Positions 34,717 through 43,542 are shown, numbered from the stretch's first letter. The stretch is 44,246 nt of DNA from Pseudomonas sp. SST3 (GCF_003325755.1 NZ_QORI02000029.1:1-44246), one strand, 5' to 3'. The notes: generated by a model not told the origin, from the letters alone. A program made the numbers and translations.

Positions 34717-35709
34717 ATGGCCAAGCTCCGCATCCTCTTCGATAACTTCACCCTGGCCCTGCTGGCGGTGGTCGCCATCGCCACGCTTTTTCCGTGCGAG
34801 GGGCGCGGCGCGGTGTTCTTCGAGTGGCTGACGGCGGCGGCCATTGCGCTGCTGTTCTTCATGCACGGCGCGAAGTTGTCGCGCGAAGCGATCCTCGCCG
34901 GCGCCGGCCATTGGCGCCTGCACCTGCTGGTATTCGCCTGCACCTTCGTCATGTTTCCGCTGCTGGGGCTCGCGCTCAAGCCGGTGCTGACGCCAATGGT
35001 CGGCGACGAGCTGTACCTGGGCATGCTCTACCTTTGCGCGCTGCCAGCCACCGTGCAGTCGGCCATCGCGTTTACCTCGCTGGCGCGTGGCAATGTGCCG
35101 GCGGCCATCTGCAGTGCGGCGGCCTCAAGCCTGATCGGCATCTTCCTTACGCCCCTGCTGGTGTTGCTGCTCATGGGTGTCGAAGGCGAGAGCGGCTCGA
35201 CCCTGGATTCCATCGGCAAGATCGTCCTGCAATTGCTGGTGCCTTTCATCGCTGGGCAGGTGGCGCGTCGCTGGATCGGTGCCTGGGTGACACGCAACAA
35301 GACCTGGCTGAAGACCGTGGATCAAAGCTCGATCCTGCTGGTGGTCTATACGGCATTCAGCGGCGCGGTGGTCGACGGACTCTGGCAGATCGTACCGCTC
35401 GGTCATCTGCTGGGGCTGACAGTGGCCTGCTGCCTGTTGCTGGCCATCGTGCTGTGGCTGACCAGCGTGCTGGCCAAGGCGTTCGGCTTCAACCTGGAAG
35501 ACCGCATCACCATCCTCTTCGCCGGCTCGAAAAAGAGCCTGGCGACCGGCGTGCCCATGGCTCAGGTGCTGTTCGCCACCAGTGCCGTCGGCATGATCAT
35601 CCTGCCGTTGATGCTCTTCCACCAGATCCAGCTCATGGTCTGCACGGTGCTGGCGCAGCGTTATGCGCGTCGGCCCGAGGTGCCCGTGGAGTCGCCTGCG
35701 GCTTCGTAG
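34717..35709 (+). CDS. Bile acid:sodium symporter (SBF)-like transporter
   Basis: This 330-residue inner-membrane protein has about nine to ten hydrophobic segments. Motifs fit the SBF-like/DUF4137 group: AAAIALLFFMHGAKLSREAI, LPATVQSAIAFTSLARGNVP and FAGSKKSLATGVPMAQVLF. The family includes carriers of organic anions driven by sodium; the substrate here is unknown. AAGGA lies before ATG 34717. The divergent AraC gene suggests induction by its substrate. Confidence 0.88.
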   Translation: MAKLRILFDNFTLALLAVVAIATLFPCEGRGAVFFEWLTAAAIALLFFMHGAKLSREAILAGAGHWRLHLLVFACTFVMFPLLGLALKPVLTPMVGDELYLGMLYLCALPATVQSAIAFTSLARGNVPAAICSAAASSLIGIFLTPLLVLLLMGVEGESGSTLDSIGKIVLQLLVPFIAGQVARRWIGAWVTRNKTWLKTVDQSSILLVVYTAFSGAVVDGLWQIVPLGHLLGLTVACCLLLAIVLWLTSVLAKAFGFNLEDRITILFAGSKKSLATGVPMAQVLFATSAVGMIILPLMLFHQIQLMVCTVLAQRYARRPEVPVESPAAS

Positions 35710-36102
35710 GAAATCGCTTGCCCGCGCTATGTCGGTTCACCCGTAACAACCTGTAGGAGCCCGGGAGGACGCCCGGCCGCTGCTCGCGATCCAAAGTAGC
35801 GAACACAACGCTGCTGGAAGCTGCACAGCTGTGATCGCGAGCAAGGACTTGGCGTCCCCCTCGCTCCTACAACGGCTGGCCATGGGAACCCGTAGTGCAG
35901 GAAACCGTCGCATTTAAAATAGCTACTCGGCCGAGCGAGGCGGGCTCGATGATGCATCGTGGCGGGCGCTTTTCGTCATCGCATAGGTCCTGCGGGCTCG
36001 GCGAGCCATAGCGCCGCTCTATCGAGCCCTTTCCAGGCTGCGCGGTCGGGCAATTGTCTTTAACATGCGCCGGTAATCATTTATTCAGAAGGGGCAACTG
36101 CC
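35710..36102. other. Intergenic region upstream of prlC with a structured repeat
   Basis: No gene is seen. The first part holds an inverted-repeat element (35752-35871). The rest, about 35872-36102, should contain the prlC promoter and ends with the AAGGGG ribosome site. Confidence 0.5.
35752..35871. repeat. 120-base inverted-repeat element
   Basis: Outer arms TGTAGGAGC and GCTCCTACA enclose further complementary blocks, including TGCTCGCGATC against GATCGCGAGCA, and GGACGCC against GGCGTCC. The centre (AAAGTAGCGAACACAACGCT and on) is not paired. TGTAGGAGC-ended elements are widespread between Pseudomonas genes. It differs in sequence from the REP and the GTGGGAGGC families in this window. 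Confidence 0.8.
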
Positions 36103-38151
36103 GTGACCGATACCAATCCGCTGCTTCGGGATTTCGACCTGCCGCCCTATTCCGAGATTCGTCCGGAGCATGTCGAGCCGGCCGTCGATACCGTACTCGG
36201 TGACAACCGAGTCGCGCTGCAGGAACTGCTCAGCCGTCCGGCCGAAAGCCTCGATTGGAGCACGCTGGTGGTCGGCCTGGACGAAATGAACGAGCGCCTC
36301 AGCCGCGCCTGGGGTCCGGTCAGCCACCTCAACGCGGTGCGCAACAATCCGGAACTGCGCAGCGCCTACGAGGCCTGCCTGCCCAAGCTATCCGCCTATG
36401 CCACCGAACTCGGCCAGAACGCCGACCTCTTCGCCGCCTATCAAGCGTTGTCGCTGAGCCCCGAGGCCGATGGCTTCGACGTCGCCCAGAAGACCATTCT
36501 CGAACACGCACTGCGTGACTTCCGCCTGTCCGGTATCGACCTGCCGCCCGCCGAGCAGCAGCGTTTCGGCGCGATCCGCATGAAGCTCGCCGAGCTGGGC
36601 AGCACCTTTTCCAACCAGCTGCTCGACGCGACCCAGGCCTGGACCAAGCACGTCATGGACGAAAGCCTGCTGGCCGGTATCACCGACTCGGCCAAGGCGC
36701 AGATGGCCGAAGCGGCCAAGGCCAAGGAGCTCGATGGCTGGCTGATCAACCTGGAATTCCCCAGCTATTACGCCGTGATGACCTACGCCGACAGCCGTGC
36801 GCTGCGTGAAGAGGTCTACGTTGCCTATTCCACCCGCGCTTCCGATCAGGGGCCGAATGCCGGCCAGTTCGACAATGGCCCGGTGATGGAACAGATCCTC
36901 GACCTGCGCCAGGAACTGGCCCGGCTGCTGGGCTTTGGCAATTACGCCGAGCTGTCGCTGGCCACGAAAATGGCCGAAAGCACCGAGCAAGTGCTGGGTT
37001 TCCTGCGTGATCTGGCCAAGCGCAGCAAGCCGTTCGCCGAGCGCGACCTCAAGGAGCTGCGCGCCTTCGCTGCCGAGCACGGCACCACGGATTTGCAGAG
37101 CTGGGACGTCAACTACTTCGGCGAGAAGCTGCGCCAGCAGCGCTACAGCCTGAATCAGGAAGAGCTGCGCGCCTACTTCCCGATCGACAAGGTGTTGTCC
37201 GGGCTGTTCGCCATCGTCAAACGCCTGTACGGCATCGAGATCCACGAGCTGGAAGACTTCGACAGCTGGCTCCCTGATGTTCGCCTGTTCGAGATCCGCG
37301 AGAAGGGTGAGCACGTCGGGCGCTTCTTCTTCGACCTCTACGCCCGCGCCAACAAGCGCGGTGGTGCCTGGATGGATGGCGCCCGCGACAAACGCCGGAC
37401 CTGCCTTGGCACACTGCAGACGCCGGTCGCCAACCTGGTCTGCAACTTCACCCCGCCGGTGGGCGAGCGCCCGGCACTGCTGACCCACGACGAAGTCACC
37501 ACGCTGTTCCATGAATTCGGCCATGGTCTGCATCACCTGCTGACTCAGGTCGAGCATGCCGGGGCGTCGGGCATCAACGGTGTAGCCTGGGATGCGGTCG
37601 AGCTGCCGAGTCAGTTCATGGAAAACTGGTGCTGGGAGCCGGAAGGCCTCGCGCTGATCTCTGGCCATTACCAGACCGGTGAGCGCCTGCCGCAGGACAA
37701 GCTGGACCAGATGCTGGCGGCGAAGAACTTCCAGTCCGGCCTGATGATGATGCGCCAGTTGGAATTCTCGCTGTTCGACTTCGAACTGCACGCCACCCAT
37801 GGCGACGGTCGCAGCGTACTCGAGGTGCTGGAAAGCATTCGCGACGAAGTCTCGGTGATGCGTCCGCCGGCCAGCAACCGCTTCCCGAACAGCTTTGCGC
37901 ACATCTTCTCCGGCGGTTACGCGGCCGGTTACTACAGTTACAAGTGGGCCGAAGTGCTGTCCTCCGACGCTTTTTCGCGTTTCGAGGAAGAAGGCGTATT
38001 CAACGCCGAGACCGGCCGGGCCTTCCGCGATGCCATCCTGGCACGCGGCGGTTCCCAGGAACCCATGGTGCTGTTCGTCGATTTCCGGGGCCGCGAGCCG
38101 TCTACCGACGCACTCCTGCGCCACCTCGGCCTGAGCGAGGAAGTGGCATGA
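36103..38151 (+). CDS. prlC: Oligopeptidase A (M3 family metallopeptidase)
   Basis: This 682-residue thermolysin-like endopeptidase has the zinc motif FHEFGHGLHH (H470, H474), a downstream glutamate in GVAWDAVELPSQFMENWCWE, and the C-terminal HIFSGGYAAGYYSYKW that closes the M3 active site. It degrades peptides, including cleaved signal peptides, in the cytoplasm. It begins with GTG after AAGGGG. The stop overlaps the start of the yheV-like gene by four bases. E. coli calls it prlC or opdA. Confidence 0.96.
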   Translation: MTDTNPLLRDFDLPPYSEIRPEHVEPAVDTVLGDNRVALQELLSRPAESLDWSTLVVGLDEMNERLSRAWGPVSHLNAVRNNPELRSAYEACLPKLSAYATELGQNADLFAAYQALSLSPEADGFDVAQKTILEHALRDFRLSGIDLPPAEQQRFGAIRMKLAELGSTFSNQLLDATQAWTKHVMDESLLAGITDSAKAQMAEAAKAKELDGWLINLEFPSYYAVMTYADSRALREEVYVAYSTRASDQGPNAGQFDNGPVMEQILDLRQELARLLGFGNYAELSLATKMAESTEQVLGFLRDLAKRSKPFAERDLKELRAFAAEHGTTDLQSWDVNYFGEKLRQQRYSLNQEELRAYFPIDKVLSGLFAIVKRLYGIEIHELEDFDSWLPDVRLFEIREKGEHVGRFFFDLYARANKRGGAWMDGARDKRRTCLGTLQTPVANLVCNFTPPVGERPALLTHDEVTTLFHEFGHGLHHLLTQVEHAGASGINGVAWDAVELPSQFMENWCWEPEGLALISGHYQTGERLPQDKLDQMLAAKNFQSGLMMMRQLEFSLFDFELHATHGDGRSVLEVLESIRDEVSVMRPPASNRFPNSFAHIFSGGYAAGYYSYKWAEVLSSDAFSRFEEEGVFNAETGRAFRDAILARGGSQEPMVLFVDFRGREPSTDALLRHLGLSEEVA

Positions 38152-38426
38152 ACGACGATGTGCAAGTCACCACCAAACGTTTTATCGCCGGCGCCGTGTG
38201 CCCGGCATGCAGCGCCAGCGACAGCATCAAGATGTGGGACGTCGACGGCGTCCCGCATCGTGAATGCGTCGAATGCGGCTACGCCGACACGCTCAATGCG
38301 CAGGGCCAGTCTGTGCCGTCCGAGCTAGGGACGCGGGTCAACAAGGCGCAGCCGAAAGCGGCCGACCCGCAGGTCCAGGCGGTGCAGTTCTTCCCCAACC
38401 CAAAGCTGAAGAAAAAGCCTGACTGA
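38148..38426 (+). CDS. yheV: YheV family zinc-ribbon protein
   Basis: This 92-residue protein has two CxxC pairs, AVCPACSASD and RECVECGYAD, forming a small zinc ribbon. The basic tail ends with QFFPNPKLKKK. The function of YheV is unknown, but the gene follows prlC in many gamma-proteobacteria, and here it overlaps it (ATGA). It is presumably cotranscribed. Confidence 0.9.
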   Translation: MNDDVQVTTKRFIAGAVCPACSASDSIKMWDVDGVPHRECVECGYADTLNAQGQSVPSELGTRVNKAQPKAADPQVQAVQFFPNPKLKKKPD

Positions 38427-38443
38427 CAGACCGGAGAATCGCC

Positions 38444-39217
38444 ATGTGGCATATCACCTGTGGCGATCTCGCCGCTGACAGCGTCCGGCAGCTGCTGGGC
38501 GAAGGAAGCGGCGACGTGGTCCGTGTTCTGCGCGATGACTTGGCGGTCGGACCGCTCGCGGATATCGAGTCAGCACCGTGCAAGACACGAATGGCGTTCT
38601 GGGAAGGCGTCTGGCCTGCCGGGCTGGAGCCTCGTCCGGATTTCTCGGGCATTGCCAATGATGCCGAGTGGCTGACGCGGTTGCCTGACCAGTCGCGGCC
38701 GGTAACGGTCTGGCATGGCGATAGCGCCTCCGAACAGCTGATGCTGGCGCGGGTGGCAGCGGCATTGGAAGGCTCCTCACTGCCTTTCCAGGAAGTTGTC
38801 TGCGGCACGGGCGATAGTCGCGTCGGCACGCGTATGGCGGTGTCGATGCGTGCGCCAGACGCCCTGGCAGCGCTTTATCAGCCACGCCTCGTCGAGCCCG
38901 CTCGCGTCGCCGAACTCGCCAACCAGTGGCGAGCCGCCGTAAAAGAGAACGCCGCGATACGTCGCTGGGTTGGCGGGCGTTTCGTTGGCGAAGACCACTC
39001 TCGGATTGACGGCGAATTGGTAGCCGCTTGCGGCGACGACTGGATGCCGCTTGCTGGTGCCATGGCCGACGTTATGGGTCGCTGCGACGGTTTCTTCGCC
39101 ACCGACCTGTTTCTCTACTGGCGCGCCCGCGCGTTGGCGCAGCGTGGCGTCATTCAACTCAGCGATGATGCAGAGTCCCAGTACAGCAAGGTGCAGGTGC
39201 GCCGTTTTCCAACCTGA
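38444..39217 (+). CDS. DUF1835 domain-containing protein
   Basis: This 257-residue cytoplasmic protein starts MWHITCGDLAADSVRQLLG, the N-terminal pattern of DUF1835. It continues with VRVLRDDLAVGPL, VTVWHGDSASEQLML and a C-terminal half with FVGEDHSRIDGEL, the part usually assigned to DUF3658. Function is unknown. It starts 17 bases after yheV with GGAGA upstream, so it is likely the third gene of the prlC operon. Confidence 0.82.
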   Translation: MWHITCGDLAADSVRQLLGEGSGDVVRVLRDDLAVGPLADIESAPCKTRMAFWEGVWPAGLEPRPDFSGIANDAEWLTRLPDQSRPVTVWHGDSASEQLMLARVAAALEGSSLPFQEVVCGTGDSRVGTRMAVSMRAPDALAALYQPRLVEPARVAELANQWRAAVKENAAIRRWVGGRFVGEDHSRIDGELVAACGDDWMPLAGAMADVMGRCDGFFATDLFLYWRARALAQRGVIQLSDDAESQYSKVQVRRFPT

Positions 39218-39351
39218 GCGAGCAAGGGTGGCACGGTGGCCTGACACGCGCAGCGGGGGCATGCGATCCCTGCCAACCGAGTGATAGGTCTATTCTCAGG
39301 CGTCATGCCGTATTCTCTAAGCGGCGAGTACCGGCTAAAAAGGTCCCGTTG

Positions 39352-40434
39352 ATGACACGCCACATGCCATTGCTGTCTTTTTGTCTCGCTGTCCTCGCCC
39401 CACAATCGTCGCTTGCCGATTCGAGCATCAGTACCCTCGAAGCCACGCGGAGCGAATGGTCGACTTATCGCTTTCCGTTGTTCGAAGGCGAATCGACTGC
39501 GCTTGAGCGGATCAACATCTACCTGCATGCGTTCGAACTCGACGGCTTGCCGGGCGGTTTCGAGCAATCGCCGTTCGAGCGAGTCTGGCCGAAGGAGGGC
39601 GACGGACACGGCGTGGTCAGCCTGGACTACGAAATCAATGCAAAGACGCCCGGCTTTCTTTCGCTGGACATCATCGGTGAGTATTACGGTGCCTATCTCA
39701 GCCTGGGCCGCAACAGCTATGCCTTCGCGCTGGCAGATGGTTCGCCGCTCTCGTTGGCGGACCTGTTCAGCGAGCCGGGCCTGCAGCGCCTGGGTGGGCG
39801 GATAAGTCAGGCGCGGGTAGAGCGCATCGAAACGTTCCTGGCCCGGCTTCCTGCTAATAACAGCGGCACTGGCGACGAGGCGGAGTCCGTCGCGATTCAG
39901 CGCGAAATATACGAACACTGCTTGCCGCGTCATCGCGATACCCGTCTCGACCATGACCGGCTTGTGCTCGGGCAGACGCAACTGACCCTAGTCGCCGAAC
40001 GGTGCTCGGCACATGCGGTCCGCTCGCTGGATGATCTGGGTGAGTTTTCGAACAGTTTCGCTTATGTCGATCTGGCCGAGGATTTAAGTTCGTACGGACG
40101 CTGTCTGTTGCTGGAGCAACGCCCCGATTGCCGGCAGCTGGCGAAGCCACAGATCGGCGGCGTATACCGTGGCGAGATTGGCCACCGCGACCGAATCACG
40201 CTGGTGATCACGCCGCCAAGCGCTGAAGGCTGGCCCAGAGCCGTCTACTTTCGCGACAAAGGCGCTAGCAAGGTCGATCTCGTTGCGCGGCAACAACCTG
40301 ACGCGAGTCGTATACAGCTTCAGGAGCAAAGCGCGATACCTGCAATGCTCAAGCTTCAGCTAGACCGCGACGGTCAACTCCAGGGCACCTGGCAGCAGGA
40401 AGGTGGCCCGCCGGAGCCCGTCAAACTACGTTGA
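39352..40434 (+). CDS. Exported protein of unknown function, DUF3298-like region
   Basis: This 360-residue protein has a signal peptide (about residues 1-22, ending SSLA). The mature portion reads ERINIYLHAFELDGLPG, then VVSLDYEINAKTPGFLSLDI, GAYLSLGRNSYAFALADGSPL and SLADLF. The pattern of beta strands followed by LxDLF resembles the DUF3298/RsiV-like extracytoplasmic fold. The C-terminal third (YRGEIGHRDRITLVI, then MLKLQLDRDGQLQGTWQ) is separate. Location is probably periplasmic; function is unknown. ATG 39352 is chosen over TTG 39349, both behind AAAAAGG. It is convergent with the acyltransferase gene. Confidence 0.7.
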   Translation: MTRHMPLLSFCLAVLAPQSSLADSSISTLEATRSEWSTYRFPLFEGESTALERINIYLHAFELDGLPGGFEQSPFERVWPKEGDGHGVVSLDYEINAKTPGFLSLDIIGEYYGAYLSLGRNSYAFALADGSPLSLADLFSEPGLQRLGGRISQARVERIETFLARLPANNSGTGDEAESVAIQREIYEHCLPRHRDTRLDHDRLVLGQTQLTLVAERCSAHAVRSLDDLGEFSNSFAYVDLAEDLSSYGRCLLLEQRPDCRQLAKPQIGGVYRGEIGHRDRITLVITPPSAEGWPRAVYFRDKGASKVDLVARQQPDASRIQLQEQSAIPAMLKLQLDRDGQLQGTWQQEGGPPEPVKLR

Positions 40435-40545
40435 CCGCCTCGCCGACCCACTCGGCGATTACCGTACGCACGCCGGCCGGGAGGTAGAGCAAGTTCCCTA
40501 CCAGGCTATCGGCGCAGTCGGCCAATTCGGCATCGCGTTTCTGAT

Positions 40546-41619
40546 TCACACCACGGTCTTGGGGGCCGCCAGGCCTGCCTGTGGCACGCCAGAAAAGCGT
40601 TGCTTGAGCTTCATCGCTGGCGACTCGATCAGGTGCCAGGACAAGATCGCCAGCAGCAAGGTCGGTACGAGGCTGATAACGGTCAGCCAGAACACTCCGA
40701 TCTGGTGACCGAGCAGGTAGACCGTGAGCTGCTGGAACGGGAACGCATAGATGTACATGCCGTAGGAGAAGTCGCCGTACTTGCCGAACCGGGAAATCAG
40801 AGGGATCGGCGCATAGGCGAGGTAGATCACCAGGTAGGGCAATGCAATGACGTAAACGAACGGCCCGGCAGCGGTGTGGAACGTCAGCGCCAATGCCGCG
40901 ACCAGCACCGCAGCAATCCAGCCGCGCCAGGGCAATGAGTCGCGGTAAAGGAAAATAGCCGCACCGGTGTAGTACATCAGGCCCAGCTTGAAGATGTTGT
41001 TGATGAAAAACGACTCGATTCCGAGCCTGCCCAGTAGCCAGAAGTGACCCAGGGCGAGGCCGGCGATGGGCAGGAAGATCAGGCGGCGGTTCAGCAATCC
41101 CACCAAACCCATGATCAGCACGCCAATGTACATCAGTACCTCGAGCGGAAGCGTCCACAACGATCCATTCACGACGTCCGGATAGATGTTCTGGCCGAAC
41201 ACGCCCGGCAGTTCGAAGCGCGTGATGAGCAAGATGTTCTGCAGGTACGTCCAGGTGACCGGCGACGAGAAGTAGCTGGTCATGCTGTCCTCGGTCACCA
41301 GCGGACCGATGACGAACGCCGATAGTAGGACCGCCAGTACCAAAGCTGGAAAGACACGTAACGCGCGCTTGATCAGGAAGCTTCTGGCACTACTGCTGGC
41401 GATCCAGGATGACGTGATCAGATAACCGCTGATGACGAAGAAGATTGCGACGGCGAACTCACCGCCGTTCTCGTAACCGGTCAGCAGTTCGATGGGCTCG
41501 TCGGGGCGGCGTCCGGCCAGCGGATAGCTGTGAACGAGCAAGACCAGCGACGCAGCGAAAAATCTCAGGAAGTCGAAATTGTTCTCGCGAGTGAACAGGG
41601 CGCCTGGGTGGGCGGGCAT
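40546..41619 (-). CDS. Acyltransferase-3 family membrane protein (OafA/YrhL-like)
   Basis: This 357-residue protein has about ten hydrophobic segments. The N-terminal FDFLRFFAASLVLLVHSYPL holds the active-site histidine (LVHSY) typical of the family, then FVISGYLITSSW and KRALRVFPALV. A C-terminal SWHLIESPAMKL box completes the pattern. Such enzymes move acetyl or other acyl groups across the inner membrane onto surface polysaccharides, peptidoglycan or lipids. AAGGAGGTGAAG immediately upstream fixes ATG 41619; longer in-frame extensions are rejected. No polysaccharide genes are adjacent. Confidence 0.88.
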   Translation of the reverse strand: MPAHPGALFTRENNFDFLRFFAASLVLLVHSYPLAGRRPDEPIELLTGYENGGEFAVAIFFVISGYLITSSWIASSSARSFLIKRALRVFPALVLAVLLSAFVIGPLVTEDSMTSYFSSPVTWTYLQNILLITRFELPGVFGQNIYPDVVNGSLWTLPLEVLMYIGVLIMGLVGLLNRRLIFLPIAGLALGHFWLLGRLGIESFFINNIFKLGLMYYTGAAIFLYRDSLPWRGWIAAVLVAALALTFHTAAGPFVYVIALPYLVIYLAYAPIPLISRFGKYGDFSYGMYIYAFPFQQLTVYLLGHQIGVFWLTVISLVPTLLLAILSWHLIESPAMKLKQRFSGVPQAGLAAPKTVV

Positions 41620-41755
41620 CTTCACCTCCTTGTCGATACCAAAGAAAGCTGGGTTTGCAGCCGTGGCTCTGTTTGGCAGGAGTGAGCCTAAATAATTCCC
41701 CATCGGTTCGCTTTTTTCCCGACGGTTGGCAGTAAATGAGTCGATCGGTACGGCA

Positions 41756-41775
41756 TACTGTATGTATGAACAGTA
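41756..41775 (+). promoter_or_regulatory. LexA (SOS) box upstream of the radical SAM gene
   Basis: TACTGTATGTATGAACAGTA matches the gamma-proteobacterial LexA consensus CTGT-N8-ACAG perfectly, with symmetric TA flanks. It ends 13 bases before ATG 41789, so LexA bound here would block transcription or the promoter of the gene directly. From memory, PA0069, the Pseudomonas aeruginosa homologue, is a member of the LexA regulon, which agrees with this. Confidence 0.85.
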
Positions 41776-41788
41776 TGCGGAGGCTTCC

Positions 41789-42853
41789 ATGGGCGTTATG
41801 TCGAGTACGCCGCGCGGTCGCGGCACGTCCGTCAACCCAGATAATCGGTTCGCTCCGACGCGCAGCGAGGCGTACGACGATGGCTGGGAGCAGGACGTGC
41901 CGCCGACCCGCGCCACTGAGGTGCGCAGCGAGACGGCGAAGAGCGTGATTACCCGCAACCAATCACCGGATGTCGGTTTCGACCGATCGGTAAATCCCTA
42001 TCGGGGTTGCGAACACGGTTGCATCTACTGTTTCGCGCGGCCGAGCCATGCCTACTGGGACATGTCGCCGGGGATCGACTTCGAGACGCGGCTGATCGCC
42101 AAGACCAACCTCGCCGAGCGGTTGGAGCAGGAGCTGAGCAAACCCGGCTATGTGCCACAGCCTATCGCGTTGGGGGTCAACACCGATGCCTATCAACCGA
42201 TCGAGCGCGAGCAGCGATTGACGCGCCAGGCGCTGGAGATCCTGCTGCGCTACAAACATCCGGTGCACATCATTACCAAGGGCTCGCTGGTGTTGCGCGA
42301 TCTGGATCTGCTGGTGCCGTTGGCCGAGCAGAAACTGGTCAGCGTATCGGTCAGCCTGACCACGCTGGACGACGAGCTCAAGCGCATCATGGAGCCTCGT
42401 GCCGCCTCGCCCGCGGCGCGCCTGCGGGTGCTGCGCACGTTGCATGGCGCCGGTGTGCCAGTGAGCGTGATGTGCGCGCCGATGATTCCGATGATCAACG
42501 ACATGGAGCTCGAACGGATGCTCGAGGCAGCGCGGCAAGCGGGTGCGCATTCGGCCGGCTATGTGCTGCTGCGTTTGCCGCACGAGGTGGCGGGGCTGTT
42601 CGATGAGTGGCTGCAGGAACATTTTCCACAACGTGCCGCCCACGTCATGAGCCTGGTGCGCCAGTCCCGTGGCGGCAAGGATTACGACAGCCGTTTCGGC
42701 AGCCGCATGCGCGGCGAGGGCCAGTTCGCGCAATTGCTCGCCCAGCGCTTCCAGTTGGCCTGCCGGCGCCTGGGTTACAACCGCCGCGATCAGAATTACG
42801 GGCTCGACTGCAGTCGCTTCGCGCCGCCGGGGCAGCAGATGAGCCTGATCTGA
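41789..42853 (+). CDS. PA0069-family radical SAM protein, SOS-regulated
   Basis: This 354-residue radical SAM protein has a CX3CX2C cluster motif NPYRGCEHGCIYCFARPSH (C74, C78, C81), close to those of the SplB-like (spore photoproduct lyase) group. A further basic N-terminal section begins STPRGRGTSVNPDNRF. The C-terminal end has SRFGSRMRGEGQFAQLLAQRF. The reaction is unknown. Its control by a LexA box and its similarity to photoproduct-lyase-like enzymes hint at DNA-damage repair, an inference only. ATG 41789 has GGAGG upstream. The longer open frame starts before the LexA box and was rejected. Confidence 0.9.
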   Translation: MGVMSSTPRGRGTSVNPDNRFAPTRSEAYDDGWEQDVPPTRATEVRSETAKSVITRNQSPDVGFDRSVNPYRGCEHGCIYCFARPSHAYWDMSPGIDFETRLIAKTNLAERLEQELSKPGYVPQPIALGVNTDAYQPIEREQRLTRQALEILLRYKHPVHIITKGSLVLRDLDLLVPLAEQKLVSVSVSLTTLDDELKRIMEPRAASPAARLRVLRTLHGAGVPVSVMCAPMIPMINDMELERMLEAARQAGAHSAGYVLLRLPHEVAGLFDEWLQEHFPQRAAHVMSLVRQSRGGKDYDSRFGSRMRGEGQFAQLLAQRFQLACRRLGYNRRDQNYGLDCSRFAPPGQQMSLI

Positions 42854-42907
42854 GCATGCCACGGCCGAACGGATAACTGACCACCGCGGCCGTCTCAAAC
42901 GTTCGTT

Positions 42908-42929
42908 GGTGGGCTGAAGCCCACCCTAC
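42908..42929. repeat. REP palindrome
   Basis: GGTGGGCTGAAGCCCACC followed by CTAC, plus orientation, 54 bases after the radical SAM gene stop. Confidence 0.85.
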
Positions 42930-42983
42930 AGAGCCTGCGACGGTGGAATGGGTGGTGACCACCGTGGCCGTCTGCCGGACAGT

Positions 42984-43021
42984 CGTTGGGCGGGCCGGGC
43001 GGCGTTCCGCTTCAGCCCACC
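42984..43021. repeat. REP palindrome with long loop, minus orientation
   Basis: Arms GTTGGGCGGGCCGGGC and CGCTTCAGCCCACC enclose an enlarged loop. This resembles the long-loop REP at 10708-10745 in the opposite orientation. Confidence 0.7.
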
Positions 43022-43128
43022 GAAATTGGGTGTCGGATCAAGCCAATGCGCCGGGACAGAATGTTTTCAGGCCGCTGCCGCAGGACTCGGCTGTGGGTAG
43101 CGAAACTTTCCTTAGCGAAACATTCCTT

Positions 43129-43150
43129 GGTGGGCTGAAGCCCACCCTAT
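43129..43150. repeat. REP palindrome
   Basis: GGTGGGCTGAAGCCCACC followed by CTAT, plus orientation, about 130 bases before the small membrane protein gene. Confidence 0.85.
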
Positions 43151-43278
43151 AGAGGAGGGTCGGTTGGCCTGCGCGAGCACTGTCGCACGGCCGTCGCGCC
43201 CGTCGGCAAGCGGGCCGACGCAGGAACTATCCTCGGCTGCTGCCGCACCAATCCCTGTATTCCCGCACCGGAGGCATC

Positions 43279-43542
43279 GTGGATTGGATCGATCTTTTGC
43301 AATGGCCGGCCATGGTGGTCACGGTGCTTGCCGCCTGGTTGATCGGCTCGCTGAGACCGGGTCGACGTACGGTCGGCTTCTGGTGTTTTCTGCTGAGCAA
43401 CCTGCTCTGGGTGATTTGGGGCTGGTATGCCCAAGCCTGGGCGCTGATCGCTCTGCAGGTGTGTCTGGCCGTGATGAATATTCGTGGGGTGAAAAAGAAT
43501 GACCACGGTGCTTCAGACGTCGAAGCGAGCCCGGGCACCTGA
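43279..43542 (+). CDS. Small three-helix membrane protein of unknown function
   Basis: This 87-residue protein begins with GTG directly after GGAGGCATC. It has three hydrophobic stretches (about residues 8-25, 32-48 and 51-67), with WCFLLSNLLWVIWGWYAQAW in the middle, rich in tryptophan. The tail is polar (KKNDHGASDVEASPGT). The pattern resembles a half-size PQ-loop or SemiSWEET-type transporter, but I cannot assign it. It lies 208 bases upstream of coxB on the same strand. Confidence 0.65.
   Translation: MDWIDLLQWPAMVVTVLAAWLIGSLRPGRRTVGFWCFLLSNLLWVIWGWYAQAWALIALQVCLAVMNIRGVKKNDHGASDVEASPGT

Larger units (their letters stand above)
42854..43278. other. REP-bearing intergenic region, no gene seen
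   Basis: Three REP-type elements occur at 42908-42929, 42984-43021 and 43129-43150. No gene could be supported. The final bases include GGAGG before the GTG start of the next gene. Confidence 0.5.

Noticed and set aside
36388..38124. 578-codon minus-strand frame within prlC
   Set aside because: Antisense shadow of the oligopeptidase gene, which has an intact HEFGH motif and family-typical length.
40440..40458. Hairpin TCGCCGA/TCGGCGA after the exported unknown protein as a terminator
   Set aside because: The stem is good but there is no T-run on either strand; it could be chance.
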